DNA of 36,512 nucleotides from Acidobacteriota bacterium (lineage in GTDB: Bacteria; Acidobacteriota; Vicinamibacteria; Vicinamibacterales; UBA2999): positions 1 through 36,512 of the forward strand of contig JAKFYA010000236.1 in assembly GCA_021731095.1 (NCBI GenBank), in the 5' to 3' direction. The position numbers and the translations under genes are program-made. This document shows, piece after piece, positions 26,566 to 35,756 of the stretch. Below the pieces are notes generated by a model, which worked only from the letters and a program-made list of their open reading frames with translations, had not been told where the DNA came from and made no database searches. How positions within the stretch are numbered: the first letter of the stretch is position 1; every line of letters starts with the position of its first letter.

Positions 26566-27281
26566 CACGCCACGGGTTTGCGGCAGCAGATTCCGACCAG
26601 GACCGGAAATTTCGGATCCATGACGTCCAGTTCGGCCGTGGTGAGTTCTTCCGTGGCCAGTCCCATCACGGCCGCTGTCGCGCTCAGGCAGTTGCCATAG
26701 GCGCGTACGGTGACGTTGCAGCCCGGCCAGACCCGCTCCGCCACCACCTGCCAGCCCTCGGCGCTCAGGTGCCAGTAGTCCTTGCCGTCGCCGTTCATCT
26801 GGCCGAGCACCGCTGTCGTGCCCAGGACCACGCCGCCCGGCCGGACCACGCGCAGAGCCTGCCGGAGGCACGCGTCGAGATCCCGAAGGAAGGACAACGT
26901 GTTCGGCAGGATGAAGCAGTCGTAGTGGTCATCGGGAATGATGGTGTCAGCCGTGGCCAGGTCGCAGCACCACGTCGGATGGAACTGCGGCTCGATGTCG
27001 ATGGTGTCGGACCGGCGCACCTGGTGCCCGTAGCGCCGTGTGATGTCACCGACCTGGACCTCCAGCACATCTCCGGTGATGTCGGCGCGATGGGCATCAA
27101 GGAAATGGGCCAGGTAGTACCGGTCGACAGGGGTGCCACGTTCGAAGCCGAAGTACGACGAGAACGGATGGGTCCGTCGCAGGTTGCCCCACCACGGAAT
27201 GGGCAGTCCACGCAGTACGCATCGTGCGCGTGTGGTCCAGCGCGGGCCCAGCCACGTCTTGAGTCTGGCCGTCAGCGGCAT
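26565..27281 (-). CDS. SAM-dependent methyltransferase domain protein
   Basis: GDVLEVQVGDITRRYG...DHYDCFILPNTLSFLRDLDACLRQALRVVRPGGVVLGTT. Start at 27281 (MPLTARLKTWLG) chosen over 27353. Confidence 0.75.
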   Translation of the reverse strand: MPLTARLKTWLGPRWTTRARCVLRGLPIPWWGNLRRTHPFSSYFGFERGTPVDRYYLAHFLDAHRADITGDVLEVQVGDITRRYGHQVRRSDTIDIEPQFHPTWCCDLATADTIIPDDHYDCFILPNTLSFLRDLDACLRQALRVVRPGGVVLGTTAVLGQMNGDGKDYWHLSAEGWQVVAERVWPGCNVTVRAYGNCLSATAAVMGLATEELTTAELDVMDPKFPVLVGICCRKPVA

Positions 27282-28594
27282 GAGGTGTAGAGGCTGAGGT
27301 AGTCTGCGGCCACGTCGTCCATTGAGCGCACCGGCGTGATGGCCGCGCGCCACAGGTCAAGCTGCCCGCGATTGGCCGCCAGGGTCCGCAGGGTCGAGGC
27401 CAGGCTGCGCCAGTCCCCTGGCGCCACCAGGGCCCCGGTCACGCCGTCATGCACAACCTCGAGCAGGCCGCCAATCCGCGTGCCGAGCACGGGCGTCCCG
27501 ACGGCCAGCGCTTCCAGCGCCACGGTCGGCCCGCCCTCGAAGGTCCGCGAGGGGCAACAGAGTAGGTCGATGGAGGCCAGGTAAGCCGGTACGTCGGCTG
27601 GCGCCAGCGGTGCCCCGAAGGTGACCCAGGCATCAGGCCCGACAATGCGCTTGAGTTCGGTCGCGATGGCCAGATCGGCGGTATTGGTCACCGGTCCGCG
27701 GAACTCGAAACGGATGGGCGCCGAGCGGCCAAGCAGGCGCACAGCGCGCGCGAGATCGTGCACGCCTTTGATCGGGTCGAAGCGCCCAAGATACGCCACC
27801 GTCATCGGGGCCCCAGCCTGGCGCATGGGTCTCGGCGGGGCGGCGGCCGTATCGATGCCCAGACGATTGAGTACCACTCGACCATGCCCGCCGGCCTGTG
27901 CCGTCACCATGGTTCTGGCGGCCTCGGTCAGCACCACGAAGGCGTCAACCGCGTCCAGCATGCTCCGCTGCTGCCGCAGGTTGCTGTCGATGAACGCCGT
28001 CATGCCAAGCGCGGTGCCCACCGGGCCAGGCACCAGCCCGAGGGCTCGCCCCACCAGCGGAGGGATGGCGCCGACGACATCGGCTGCCGGCCGCGGCAGT
28101 CCGGACGCCTGGAGCGCGCACCCGGCACACGTGAACGGACCCGCCGCACCGTCGCATGCCCGGCTTCCCCATCGCATGAGCGTACCGCGCTGACACAGGA
28201 AACCCAGGCTGCCCGCATGGGTGGTGACGATCACGCGGGCACCCGCGTCGCGAGCCGCCTGGATCTCGTGCGGCCCCACACCGGTGACGAACGTATGGAC
28301 ATGCACGACGTCCGGACGTTCGCGTCGCAACCAGGTGTGCAGACGCTCGGCCCCCCGAACCGCTACGCGGTGTCTCGCCTCTGCGCGACTGGGCTCGCCC
28401 GCGATGGGATAGCGATAGACGGGCACGCCTTCGTGCAGGTACACCCGCTCGGTGGCGGTCTGCGCCGCGTCCGGGGCAGCGACCAGCACTTCATGCCTGG
28501 CGGACCGGAAACGCCGGGCCAGCGCCGCCACGTATCCTTCGGTGCCTCCAAGCGACTGCGGGTAGTACCACCCGCAGAGTTGAACGATTTTCAT
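27272..28594 (-). CDS. Glycosyltransferase family 4
   Basis: MKIVQLCGWYYPQSLGGTEGYVAALARRF...YLGRFDPIKGVHDLARAV...EGGPTVALEALAVGTPVLGTRIGGLLEVV. Confidence 0.93.
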   Translation of the reverse strand: MKIVQLCGWYYPQSLGGTEGYVAALARRFRSARHEVLVAAPDAAQTATERVYLHEGVPVYRYPIAGEPSRAEARHRVAVRGAERLHTWLRRERPDVVHVHTFVTGVGPHEIQAARDAGARVIVTTHAGSLGFLCQRGTLMRWGSRACDGAAGPFTCAGCALQASGLPRPAADVVGAIPPLVGRALGLVPGPVGTALGMTAFIDSNLRQQRSMLDAVDAFVVLTEAARTMVTAQAGGHGRVVLNRLGIDTAAAPPRPMRQAGAPMTVAYLGRFDPIKGVHDLARAVRLLGRSAPIRFEFRGPVTNTADLAIATELKRIVGPDAWVTFGAPLAPADVPAYLASIDLLCCPSRTFEGGPTVALEALAVGTPVLGTRIGGLLEVVHDGVTGALVAPGDWRSLASTLRTLAANRGQLDLWRAAITPVRSMDDVAADYLSLYTSCR

Positions 28595-28618
28595 GGGGGA
28601 GCCGTGGCCTCCGTCGTC

Positions 28619-29914
28619 TCAGGCGCCGGTGAGCATGGAGGCGCCGGTGCGGGTCGACCAGTCGGCACGCCGGCAGGTCAGGCCGTCGCTGGCCACCAGC
28701 GCGAACGGGCGCCACGGAACATGGGGCGGCAGGATCTCGAACTCGAAGGCGTCGTATACCTTGTCCGACAGATGCGTTCCCGGGATGCCGAGCCACGTGT
28801 GCACGCGGTATTTGCCCGGGGCAAACGTCGGTGCCGGAATGGATACGCGGACGGCACATGCCCGCTCCTCCGGCAACTCCACACCTCCGTCATCGGCGCT
28901 GGTCACGGTGCAGAGGGGCGTCCCTTCTTCCGAGCAGACCGTCAGACTGAAGGTCAACGCGTTGAGCGCACCCGCGCCCGTGTCGTCCATGACCAGGTCG
29001 GCCTCGAACACGAGCGGTTCGTCGGCGGGACAGCGCCCGGTCGCCCCATGCGAGCTGAGGAGTCGCAGGCCATCCACCAGCGCGTCCCCGCCGCCCTCCC
29101 GGGCGTGCGCGCGGAAGGTGCCCAGCACATCGTCCGCGCCAAAGCTCGACCGGTACCGCGCCACGATCGCGTCGATGGTGCCCGTGTCCACAAGCCGGCC
29201 ACGCTCCATCAGCAGCCCCTTGCTGCAGAGACGCTGCACCGCCTCCAGATTGTGACTGACGAACAGGATCGTTCGCCCCTCGCGTGACACGTCCGACATC
29301 TTGCCCAGACATTTCTTCTGGAACTGCGCGTCGCCAACCGCCAGGACTTCGTCCACAAACAGGATCTCGGGTTCCATGTGCGCCGCCACGGCAAAGGCCA
29401 GGCGCACATACATGCCACTCGAGTAGAACCGCACAGGTGTGTCGATGAACCGCGACACCCCCGCAAACTCGACAATGGCGTCGAACTTCCGGGACACTTC
29501 CGCCCTGGACATGCCAAGGATCGCCCCGTTCAGGAACACGTTCTCCCGTCCCGTGAGCTCGGGGTGGAAACCGGTGCTGACCTCGAGCAGGGTTCCCACG
29601 CGACCGCGGATGATGGCCTCTCCCTCGGTGGGTGCGGTGATGCGGGACAGCACCTTCAGCAGCGTGGACTTGCCGGCCCCATTGCCGCCGACAATGCCGA
29701 CCACCTCGCCGTGGCCCACATCGAAGGTGATGTCCTTGAGGGCCCAGAGCTCGGTGGTCAACCCATCTGGCCCGACCTGGCCTGACAGGCGCCTGAGGAA
29801 TCCCTGCGTGGCCTGGGAAATCCGTCCCCGCAGCGTCCCGTTGTGGCCGGGCTCGGCGCCAATGCGGTAACGCTTTCCGAGACCGCGCGCCTCGATGGCC
29901 AGACTAGAGGACAT
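28619..29914 (-). CDS. Polysaccharide ABC transporter ATP-binding protein (Wzt/KpsT family) with C-terminal Wzt-like substrate-binding domain
   Basis: GIVGGNGAGKSTLLKVLSRI (Walker A), LAFAVAAHMEPEILFVDEVLAVGD; about 180-residue C-terminal extension as in Wzt. Confidence 0.93.
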   Translation of the reverse strand: MSSSLAIEARGLGKRYRIGAEPGHNGTLRGRISQATQGFLRRLSGQVGPDGLTTELWALKDITFDVGHGEVVGIVGGNGAGKSTLLKVLSRITAPTEGEAIIRGRVGTLLEVSTGFHPELTGRENVFLNGAILGMSRAEVSRKFDAIVEFAGVSRFIDTPVRFYSSGMYVRLAFAVAAHMEPEILFVDEVLAVGDAQFQKKCLGKMSDVSREGRTILFVSHNLEAVQRLCSKGLLMERGRLVDTGTIDAIVARYRSSFGADDVLGTFRAHAREGGGDALVDGLRLLSSHGATGRCPADEPLVFEADLVMDDTGAGALNALTFSLTVCSEEGTPLCTVTSADDGGVELPEERACAVRVSIPAPTFAPGKYRVHTWLGIPGTHLSDKVYDAFEFEILPPHVPWRPFALVASDGLTCRRADWSTRTGASMLTGA

Positions 29915-30758
29915 CGGCGAACGTGCCTTCCATCCGGCGGAAATAGGCCAGGCCCGCCACCAGCACTACGGCCACCGCCGCGCACGAGACATAGGCCATG
30001 GCGGATGGCAGCGGCGTCCCGAGCAGCGCCCAGCGAAAGCCTTCAACGACGGTGGCCATCGGATTCAGACCGAACAGCGGCCGCCACTGCTCCGGCACGA
30101 GCGAGGCCGGATACGCGATGGGCGTGGCGAACATCCAGAACTGGATGGCGAAGGGCAACACATAGCGCACATCGCGGTACTCCACATTCAGCGCCGCGAG
30201 CCAGATGCCGGCCGCCAGTGCGGTCAGTGCCGCGAGCAGGATGAACGCCGGCAGCATCAGCAACGCCGTCGGCGGGAGCATCCGGTACCAGGCCACCTCG
30301 ATGACCAGCATCATGCCGAGCGCAATCAGCAGGTCAATGAGCGGCGTGAGCACGGCGGCAGCCGGCACCAGCAGACGCGGAAAGTACACGTGCGTCACGA
30401 GCCGCTGGTTGCCGACCAGCGATGCGGCGCTATTGCCCACCGCTGTCGAGAAGTAGGTCCACGGTACCAGCGCGGCGAACGCAAAGAGTGGATAGGGTTG
30501 ACCGTCCGACGGCATCTTCGCGAGCTTGCCGAAGAAGATGGAAAACACGACCATCGCCATGAACGGCTGCAGGATGGCCCACGCAGCGCCGAGCACGGTC
30601 TGCTTGTACCGGACCTTCGCGTCACGCCACACGAGGAAGTACAGCAGTTCCCGATAGGCCCAGAAACTGGCCATCTGGTCGCGCAGCGACCCACGCCCTG
30701 GGCGAATGGCGGTGGCCGCAGCAGACGGCAGAGGCACGGCAGTGGAGACGGCGTGCAC
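29904..30758 (-). CDS. Polysaccharide ABC transporter permease (Wzm/KpsM family)
   Basis: YRELLYFLVWRDAKVRYKQTVLGAAWAILQPFMAMVVFSIFFGKLAKMPSDG is characteristic of ABC-2 polysaccharide permeases. Confidence 0.94.
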   Translation of the reverse strand: MHAVSTAVPLPSAAATAIRPGRGSLRDQMASFWAYRELLYFLVWRDAKVRYKQTVLGAAWAILQPFMAMVVFSIFFGKLAKMPSDGQPYPLFAFAALVPWTYFSTAVGNSAASLVGNQRLVTHVYFPRLLVPAAAVLTPLIDLLIALGMMLVIEVAWYRMLPPTALLMLPAFILLAALTALAAGIWLAALNVEYRDVRYVLPFAIQFWMFATPIAYPASLVPEQWRPLFGLNPMATVVEGFRWALLGTPLPSAMAYVSCAAVAVVLVAGLAYFRRMEGTFADVL

Positions 30759-30762
30759 AGTG

Positions 30763-31638
30763 TTACAGGAGACGCTGACGGACGATGATCGTGTCGTTGG
30801 CCAGAATCGGGTCCGTCATCTTGACCTGGACTTCCACCTTCTTGCCGTCGACCACCCGTTGCACTTTGACCCCGCGCGACGAGCCGCGGTCACTCACACC
30901 CCCGGCCAGCGTCAGAGCCTGCAGCACGGTCATCCCCCGCTCATAGGTGAAAGCCCCGGGCGCCTTCACGAATCCCGAGACGAAGAACCGCTCTGCCTTC
31001 GGCACGAAGATCGTGTCGCCCTCTCGAAGGGTGACATTCGACGTCAGCCGGCCGGTCTGCAGCTCAGCCAGACTGACCGTGACCGTTTCGGAGGCCTGCC
31101 CTGGCACAACTTCTTTTCCGGCTGACGGATCCGCAGACCTGAGAATCAGCACATCGCTTCCCGCGGCCGACGTGGTGTAGCCGGCCTGGGCCAGCGCCTC
31201 AATCAGGGTCATCTGTCCGGTGAGGGGATACTTGCCAGGCGTGCGGACTTCGCCCACGACGAAGAGGCTCCGGCTGCGGTACTGCTCCACCTCGATGGCC
31301 ACCTGCGGACGCCGCACGAACCCTTCAGCCAGTCGTCTGGCCAGTTCCTCTTCGATCAGCCGGAGCGTCCGTCCGGTCGCCGACACGCGACCAAGAAACG
31401 GGTACTGGAAGGCCCCATCCGTGTCGACGCGGAAGGTCCCGGTCAACTGCGGCTCGTCGAAGACCGTGATCTTGAGTACGTCCTGGGACCCGACCACGTA
31501 GTCGCGGTTGTCAGCCGAACGACTCGCCCCGGACGCGCCACCTTGTGGCGCCGGCGCCGCTGCCGTGCCCTGTGGCGCGGTCTGCGCAGAAAGCGTGACA
31601 CTGGCCAGGAGGAAGAGAGCGAGACCTATACGCTGCAT
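30763..31638 (-). CDS. Polysaccharide export protein (OPX/Wza-like; Poly_export + SLBB)
   Basis: NRDYVVGSQDVLKITVFDEPQLTGTFRVDTDGAFQYPFLGRVSATGRTLRLIEEELARRL; PGKYPLTGQMTLIEALAQAGYT. Start at 31638 (MQRIGLALFLLASVTLSAQ, signal peptide). Confidence 0.92.
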   Translation of the reverse strand: MQRIGLALFLLASVTLSAQTAPQGTAAAPAPQGGASGASRSADNRDYVVGSQDVLKITVFDEPQLTGTFRVDTDGAFQYPFLGRVSATGRTLRLIEEELARRLAEGFVRRPQVAIEVEQYRSRSLFVVGEVRTPGKYPLTGQMTLIEALAQAGYTTSAAGSDVLILRSADPSAGKEVVPGQASETVTVSLAELQTGRLTSNVTLREGDTIFVPKAERFFVSGFVKAPGAFTYERGMTVLQALTLAGGVSDRGSSRGVKVQRVVDGKKVEVQVKMTDPILANDTIIVRQRLL

Positions 31639-31643
31639 CTGTG

Positions 31644-32828
31644 TTACCCCAACGTGAGGATGAGGGACGCCAGCACGCGCCGGCGGGTATATGCGAAAGC
31701 GGTGATCGACGAACGGCGATGAGCCCATTCGTAGGTGGCCGTGATGCGTGTGGTCCGCGAGGCCTGTACGCCGACGCCACCTCCGACGACCTCGTTGTCA
31801 TCCCGGCGCTTTGCCTGATTGCGGGACGGGACGCCCGGATAGTCGAGCGTCTGCAGCTGAGCATTGGCAAGGAGTTGCACAGGACCCAGCACACGCTGCT
31901 GAATGTCGACGCCGTAACCTTGCTGCAGGAAGTATGGCTGTTCCAGCGAGATGTTGGTATCGCGGTTGTAGCGCACTTGCACACGCGTGGTGCCAAACAG
32001 CGAGAACGACAGGTCCACGTCGGACGCGTATCCCTCGAAGGGCACCTGAGCCGGGCCGGTATCCAGCTTGTGGTACGCCACGGTGGCGCGACCGCTGATC
32101 ACCGCGTCAGGCGAGAACGACAGCCCGATGGTCGCCCGGGTGTCACGCAGGTTCCTGTCGGGATCGGCAAACCTGTCGCGGGACGCCATCCCGTCGATGG
32201 TCAGGATGGTAAGCGGCGTCACCTCGTACCTGGCGCCCACGCGGACGTTCTGGGCCTCGTGATTGAGCGAGCGCGAGAGCTCCAGCCCGCGGAACGTCTG
32301 TCCGGCGTCGTAGTCGATCTTCTCGTCGCCCACAGATGCCTGCAGGGACCCGCGCGGCGTGACCGCCCAGCTCAGGCCGACACTGCCTGTGAGTCCTCGG
32401 CGCTTCGACCGGAGGTCCACCTCAAAGCCCTGTCGCTCGCGCGCCCGCTCATATCCCCCGGACACGAACGGCGTCACGCGGGCCAGTGGCAGATCGATGC
32501 GGAGCGACGCGCGTCGATTGATGGAACGCTCGCCTTCGTACCGTTCGAAGTAGAGCGCATCGGCGCCCCCACTGACACTCAACCGGAAGTAGGGGGCCGG
32601 AAGCGTGGCGTCCACCCTGCCGGAGAACGTGCCCACCCTGTCTTCGCGCGGCCTGGCCGGGTCGTCGAACACGTTGCTGTCCAGACCGACGTCGCGCAAG
32701 GAGATCACGGGCTTCCAGGAAATAGGCCCCGTCTGCAGTCCGTCAGCAGTTGCCTGTGCCACCCCGGGCGTCGGTCGCGCCATGAGGATGGCAAAGGCGC
32801 AGAGGCTCACCCACCGCGTTGGCCGCAT
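31644..32828 (-). CDS. Outer-membrane beta-barrel protein
   Basis: Signal peptide (MRPTRWVSLCAFAILMARPTPGVAQA) and many alternating amphipathic strands (FSLFGTTRVQVRYNRDTNISLEQPYF..., RITATYEWAHRRSSITAFAYTRRRVLASLILTLG). Confidence 0.8.
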   Translation of the reverse strand: MRPTRWVSLCAFAILMARPTPGVAQATADGLQTGPISWKPVISLRDVGLDSNVFDDPARPREDRVGTFSGRVDATLPAPYFRLSVSGGADALYFERYEGERSINRRASLRIDLPLARVTPFVSGGYERARERQGFEVDLRSKRRGLTGSVGLSWAVTPRGSLQASVGDEKIDYDAGQTFRGLELSRSLNHEAQNVRVGARYEVTPLTILTIDGMASRDRFADPDRNLRDTRATIGLSFSPDAVISGRATVAYHKLDTGPAQVPFEGYASDVDLSFSLFGTTRVQVRYNRDTNISLEQPYFLQQGYGVDIQQRVLGPVQLLANAQLQTLDYPGVPSRNQAKRRDDNEVVGGGVGVQASRTTRITATYEWAHRRSSITAFAYTRRRVLASLILTLG

Positions 32829-32832
32829 CATC

Positions 32833-33420
32833 TCAGCGGACTCCCGCCTCTGGCGTGAAGTGACCATCCCCGTCAGGATCGATCTCGAGGAGGACCGTGC
32901 CATCGGCGTCGTAGGTCAGGCGGCGCGTGGCGTGCCCGACGTGCGCATCGTCGAGCAGGAGCTGTCGCAACACCCCGTGGTCGAACAGCTCCCACGCATC
33001 CATCTGACCGTCGCGATCCGTGTCCCGTTCCGTGCGCAGCAACTCGCCAGCCGTGTAGAACTCCCGCCGGTCAATCCGCCCATCGCGCTGCGTGGCAACC
33101 TCGACGCGCGTGTCCTGGCCGTCCTTGTAGATCCAGCTGTCCTCGACCCCGTCATTGGCCGTGGACGCCCCGAGCTTCGTCAGGGCGCCGCTCTCGTCGT
33201 AGTACTCCCACCGGTCGATGACCAGATCCTGGTTGGTGTCCCCCTCCAGCCGCACCGGCTTCCCATGCGCCATGAAGGTCCGGACATCGGTGGTCCCGTT
33301 GTGGTCGTAGTCGTAGTCGAGCCGCACCAGCTCATGGGTCTTCGGATCGTAGGTCGGCGTGACGTCTCGGGGCGCGGAACAGCCCCAGGACACCAGCATT
33401 GTCAGCAGCAACAGGCGCAT
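32833..33420 (-). CDS. Secreted/lipoprotein-like protein with Asp-rich (EF-hand-like/TSP3-like) repeats
   Basis: MRLLLLTMLVSWGCSAPRD signal with possible lipobox Cys; repeats DYDHNGTTDVRTF, DTNQDLVIDRWEYY, QRDGRIDRREFY, DTDRDGQMDAWELF, DPDGDGHF. Confidence 0.75.
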   Translation of the reverse strand: MRLLLLTMLVSWGCSAPRDVTPTYDPKTHELVRLDYDYDHNGTTDVRTFMAHGKPVRLEGDTNQDLVIDRWEYYDESGALTKLGASTANDGVEDSWIYKDGQDTRVEVATQRDGRIDRREFYTAGELLRTERDTDRDGQMDAWELFDHGVLRQLLLDDAHVGHATRRLTYDADGTVLLEIDPDGDGHFTPEAGVR

Positions 33421-33588
33421 CGGCACAGGAAGAGACAGCTTCGCCCTCTCAGTCACGGCGCGTGGGCGCATGGCTGTCGCGGGCCGGATGGGCCACGCAC
33501 CTCGGGGACTCTTCCTCAATATCGGCACGGTCTCCCCATCACGATACCAGTGGCCCAGCCCTCTGCCCACCCGCATGCCCCTCTGTTG

Positions 33589-33606
33589 GATCCGGATCCC
33601 GATCCG
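33589..33606. repeat. Tandem GATCCS hexamer repeat with three GATC sites
   Basis: GATCCG GATCCC GATCCG read directly from the sequence; GATC at 33589, 33595 and 33601, ending 12 nt before the Dam-like GTG start. Confidence 0.95.
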
Positions 33607-33618
33607 ATAAGGGTCCAT

Positions 33619-34590
33619 GTGAGTGTTCTCTGCACATTTCCGCACGCCGCCCGTCCCCTGCTGAAGTGGGCAGGCGGCAAGCGCCAGCTCCTTCCGGCCA
33701 TCCGCCCGTACTACCCCCAGTCGTTCGACCGCTACATTGAGCCCTTCTTCGGGAGCGGCGCGGTCTACTTCGACATGCTCGCGACCGGGCGACTGGACGG
33801 GCGTCGGGCCTGGCTGCTGGACGCCAATCCTGACCTGGTGGGGTGCTACCAGACGCTCCGGGACCGAACGGACGAGGTCATCGAGGAACTGGCCCGCCTG
33901 GAGCGGAGCCATCTGGCGCAGGGAGACGCGTTCTACTACGAGGTTCGGGACCTTCGCTTCAATCCCCGCCGGGCAGCCGCTCCTGGCGCCTACAGCCCGG
34001 ACCTGGCCGCCATGCTGATTTACCTCAACCGGACCGGCTTCAATGGCCTGTTCCGGCTCAATCGGCGTGGTGCGTTCAACGTTCCGGTGGGTCGGTACAC
34101 CAACCCGACCATCTGCGACCCAGCCCACCTCCGCCAGGTGGCGGCCGCCCTGGGCGATGGCCGGGTGCGATTCGAGGGGGGCTCATTCGAGGTGCCGCTG
34201 GCGGCGGCCGGCGCCGGGGACTTCGTCTACTGCGATCCGCCGTATGCCCCGCTCAGTACGACTGCCAGCTTTGCCAACTACACGGCAGCCGGGTTTGGGC
34301 CACGCGATCAGGAACGACTGTTCCACCTGGTGGTCAGTGCCGTCGAACGAGGCGCCTCGGTGGTGCTGTCCAACTCGAGCGCGCCTGAAATCGTGGACAT
34401 GTACGACTCGATCGAGGCCCGCCGCGCCGGTCTGGTGCTATCCCTGGTGCCCGCCCGCCGTGCCATCAACTCCCGGGCCGCGTCCCGTGGGACGGTCAAC
34501 GAAGTGCTCGTCACGACCCGGACGGCCCTGCCGGACGTGCGACCGACGCCCGCCGTCGCAGCATTGCGCCGGGCCCGCAAGAGCGCCTGA
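33619..34590 (+). CDS. Dam-family DNA adenine N6-methyltransferase
   Basis: LLKWAGGKRQLLPAIRPYYP (motif X), YIEPFFGSGAVYFDML (motif I), DFVYCDPPYAPLS (motif IV DPPY). GTG start inside a longer open frame. Confidence 0.92.
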   Translation: MSVLCTFPHAARPLLKWAGGKRQLLPAIRPYYPQSFDRYIEPFFGSGAVYFDMLATGRLDGRRAWLLDANPDLVGCYQTLRDRTDEVIEELARLERSHLAQGDAFYYEVRDLRFNPRRAAAPGAYSPDLAAMLIYLNRTGFNGLFRLNRRGAFNVPVGRYTNPTICDPAHLRQVAAALGDGRVRFEGGSFEVPLAAAGAGDFVYCDPPYAPLSTTASFANYTAAGFGPRDQERLFHLVVSAVERGASVVLSNSSAPEIVDMYDSIEARRAGLVLSLVPARRAINSRAASRGTVNEVLVTTRTALPDVRPTPAVAALRRARKSA

Positions 34591-34592
34591 TC

Positions 34593-35756
34593 TCACCCCC
34601 GGGGCCGGTGCGCCAGCAGCGCCTGCTCCACCAGCGGTTCCAAACGGGCCCCGATGGCCCGGCTGGAGGCCTCCTCCAGAAACCAGGACCGCGCCGCAGC
34701 CCCCCGGCGCAGGCGCTCTGCCGGGTTCCCGGCCATCTCGGCCAGTGCGTCCGCCAGGGCGCGAGGGTCCCCTGGCGGCACCAGCCAGCCTCGCGTCCCT
34801 TCCCCCAGCAGGGCTGGCAGATCACCGACCCGACTCGCCACCAGGGCACGCCCCATGGCCATGGCGTCCAGTGCCTTGGCCGGCAACTGACTTTCCGCGA
34901 AAGGAACGGCCAACTGCGGCACAGGCACGGCATCCACCGCCGCCAGCAGGGCCGGAATCTCCTGGTACGGCAGCGATCCGACGCGGTGGCACCTCGGGCC
35001 AAGTCGCTCGGCGCAGGCCACATACGGCCCCAGATCCCGCGGCCCCGCCAGCACCAGGTGCCAGGCCGCCGCTCGAGGGTCGTCCAAGGCCTCGCACAGC
35101 ACCTCCAGCCCCTTGTGGGGCTGTGGCGTCCCCGCGAAGAGGAGCAGCGGCGCCGCTGGAGGCAGGGTGAATCGCTGCCGGAGCGGTGCCTGACCTGACT
35201 GGGTGGCCGGGTCGAACACGGTCTCGTCCGGCCCGTGGCGCACGATCGTGCCGCCGTAGCGTGTCCAGAGAGCGCGACTCGAGACGGTGACGGCATCGGC
35301 ACAGGCCACGAAGGGATGGAGGGCGCGTGTGTACTTCCACGCCGTCGAATGCCGCCAGCCACCAATCAGGTCACGCCGGATGAACGCCGGCCAGGTGGCA
35401 CCCATCGGCACCCATTCGTCATCCTCCACATCCAGCAGGAGCGGACGGTGCCGGCCGAAGCCCGAGGCCAGCAGCGCTGGACCGAAGCTGCCCACCAGCG
35501 GCTTGAAGCCGTAGATCACATCGCCCGTGGCCATCCTGGCCAGGCGATGGATGGCGGGCAGCACGTCGGTCATGTCCCGCGAGCACCTGATGGTGCGGTA
35601 GTCGAAGAGGTCGCGGTAGGGTTCGTACACGCCCTCGCCGTGGAGCAGGCCCAGCACCTCGATGTCGTAGCGGTGCTGCAGAGCCTGAGCCAGCGGAGCG
35701 GCACGGCCAATCGGATTGGCGTGCAGGTCGTGCACGAACAGGCTGATGCGAGTCAT
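34593..35756 (-). CDS. Glycosyltransferase family 4
   Basis: MTRISLFVHDLHANPIGRAAPLAQALQHRYDIEVLG...LLFAGTPQPHKGLEVLCEALDD...PAKALDAMAMGRALVASRVGDLPALLGEG. ATG at 35756 overlaps the upstream stop. Confidence 0.88.
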   Translation of the reverse strand: MTRISLFVHDLHANPIGRAAPLAQALQHRYDIEVLGLLHGEGVYEPYRDLFDYRTIRCSRDMTDVLPAIHRLARMATGDVIYGFKPLVGSFGPALLASGFGRHRPLLLDVEDDEWVPMGATWPAFIRRDLIGGWRHSTAWKYTRALHPFVACADAVTVSSRALWTRYGGTIVRHGPDETVFDPATQSGQAPLRQRFTLPPAAPLLLFAGTPQPHKGLEVLCEALDDPRAAAWHLVLAGPRDLGPYVACAERLGPRCHRVGSLPYQEIPALLAAVDAVPVPQLAVPFAESQLPAKALDAMAMGRALVASRVGDLPALLGEGTRGWLVPPGDPRALADALAEMAGNPAERLRRGAAARSWFLEEASSRAIGARLEPLVEQALLAHRPRG

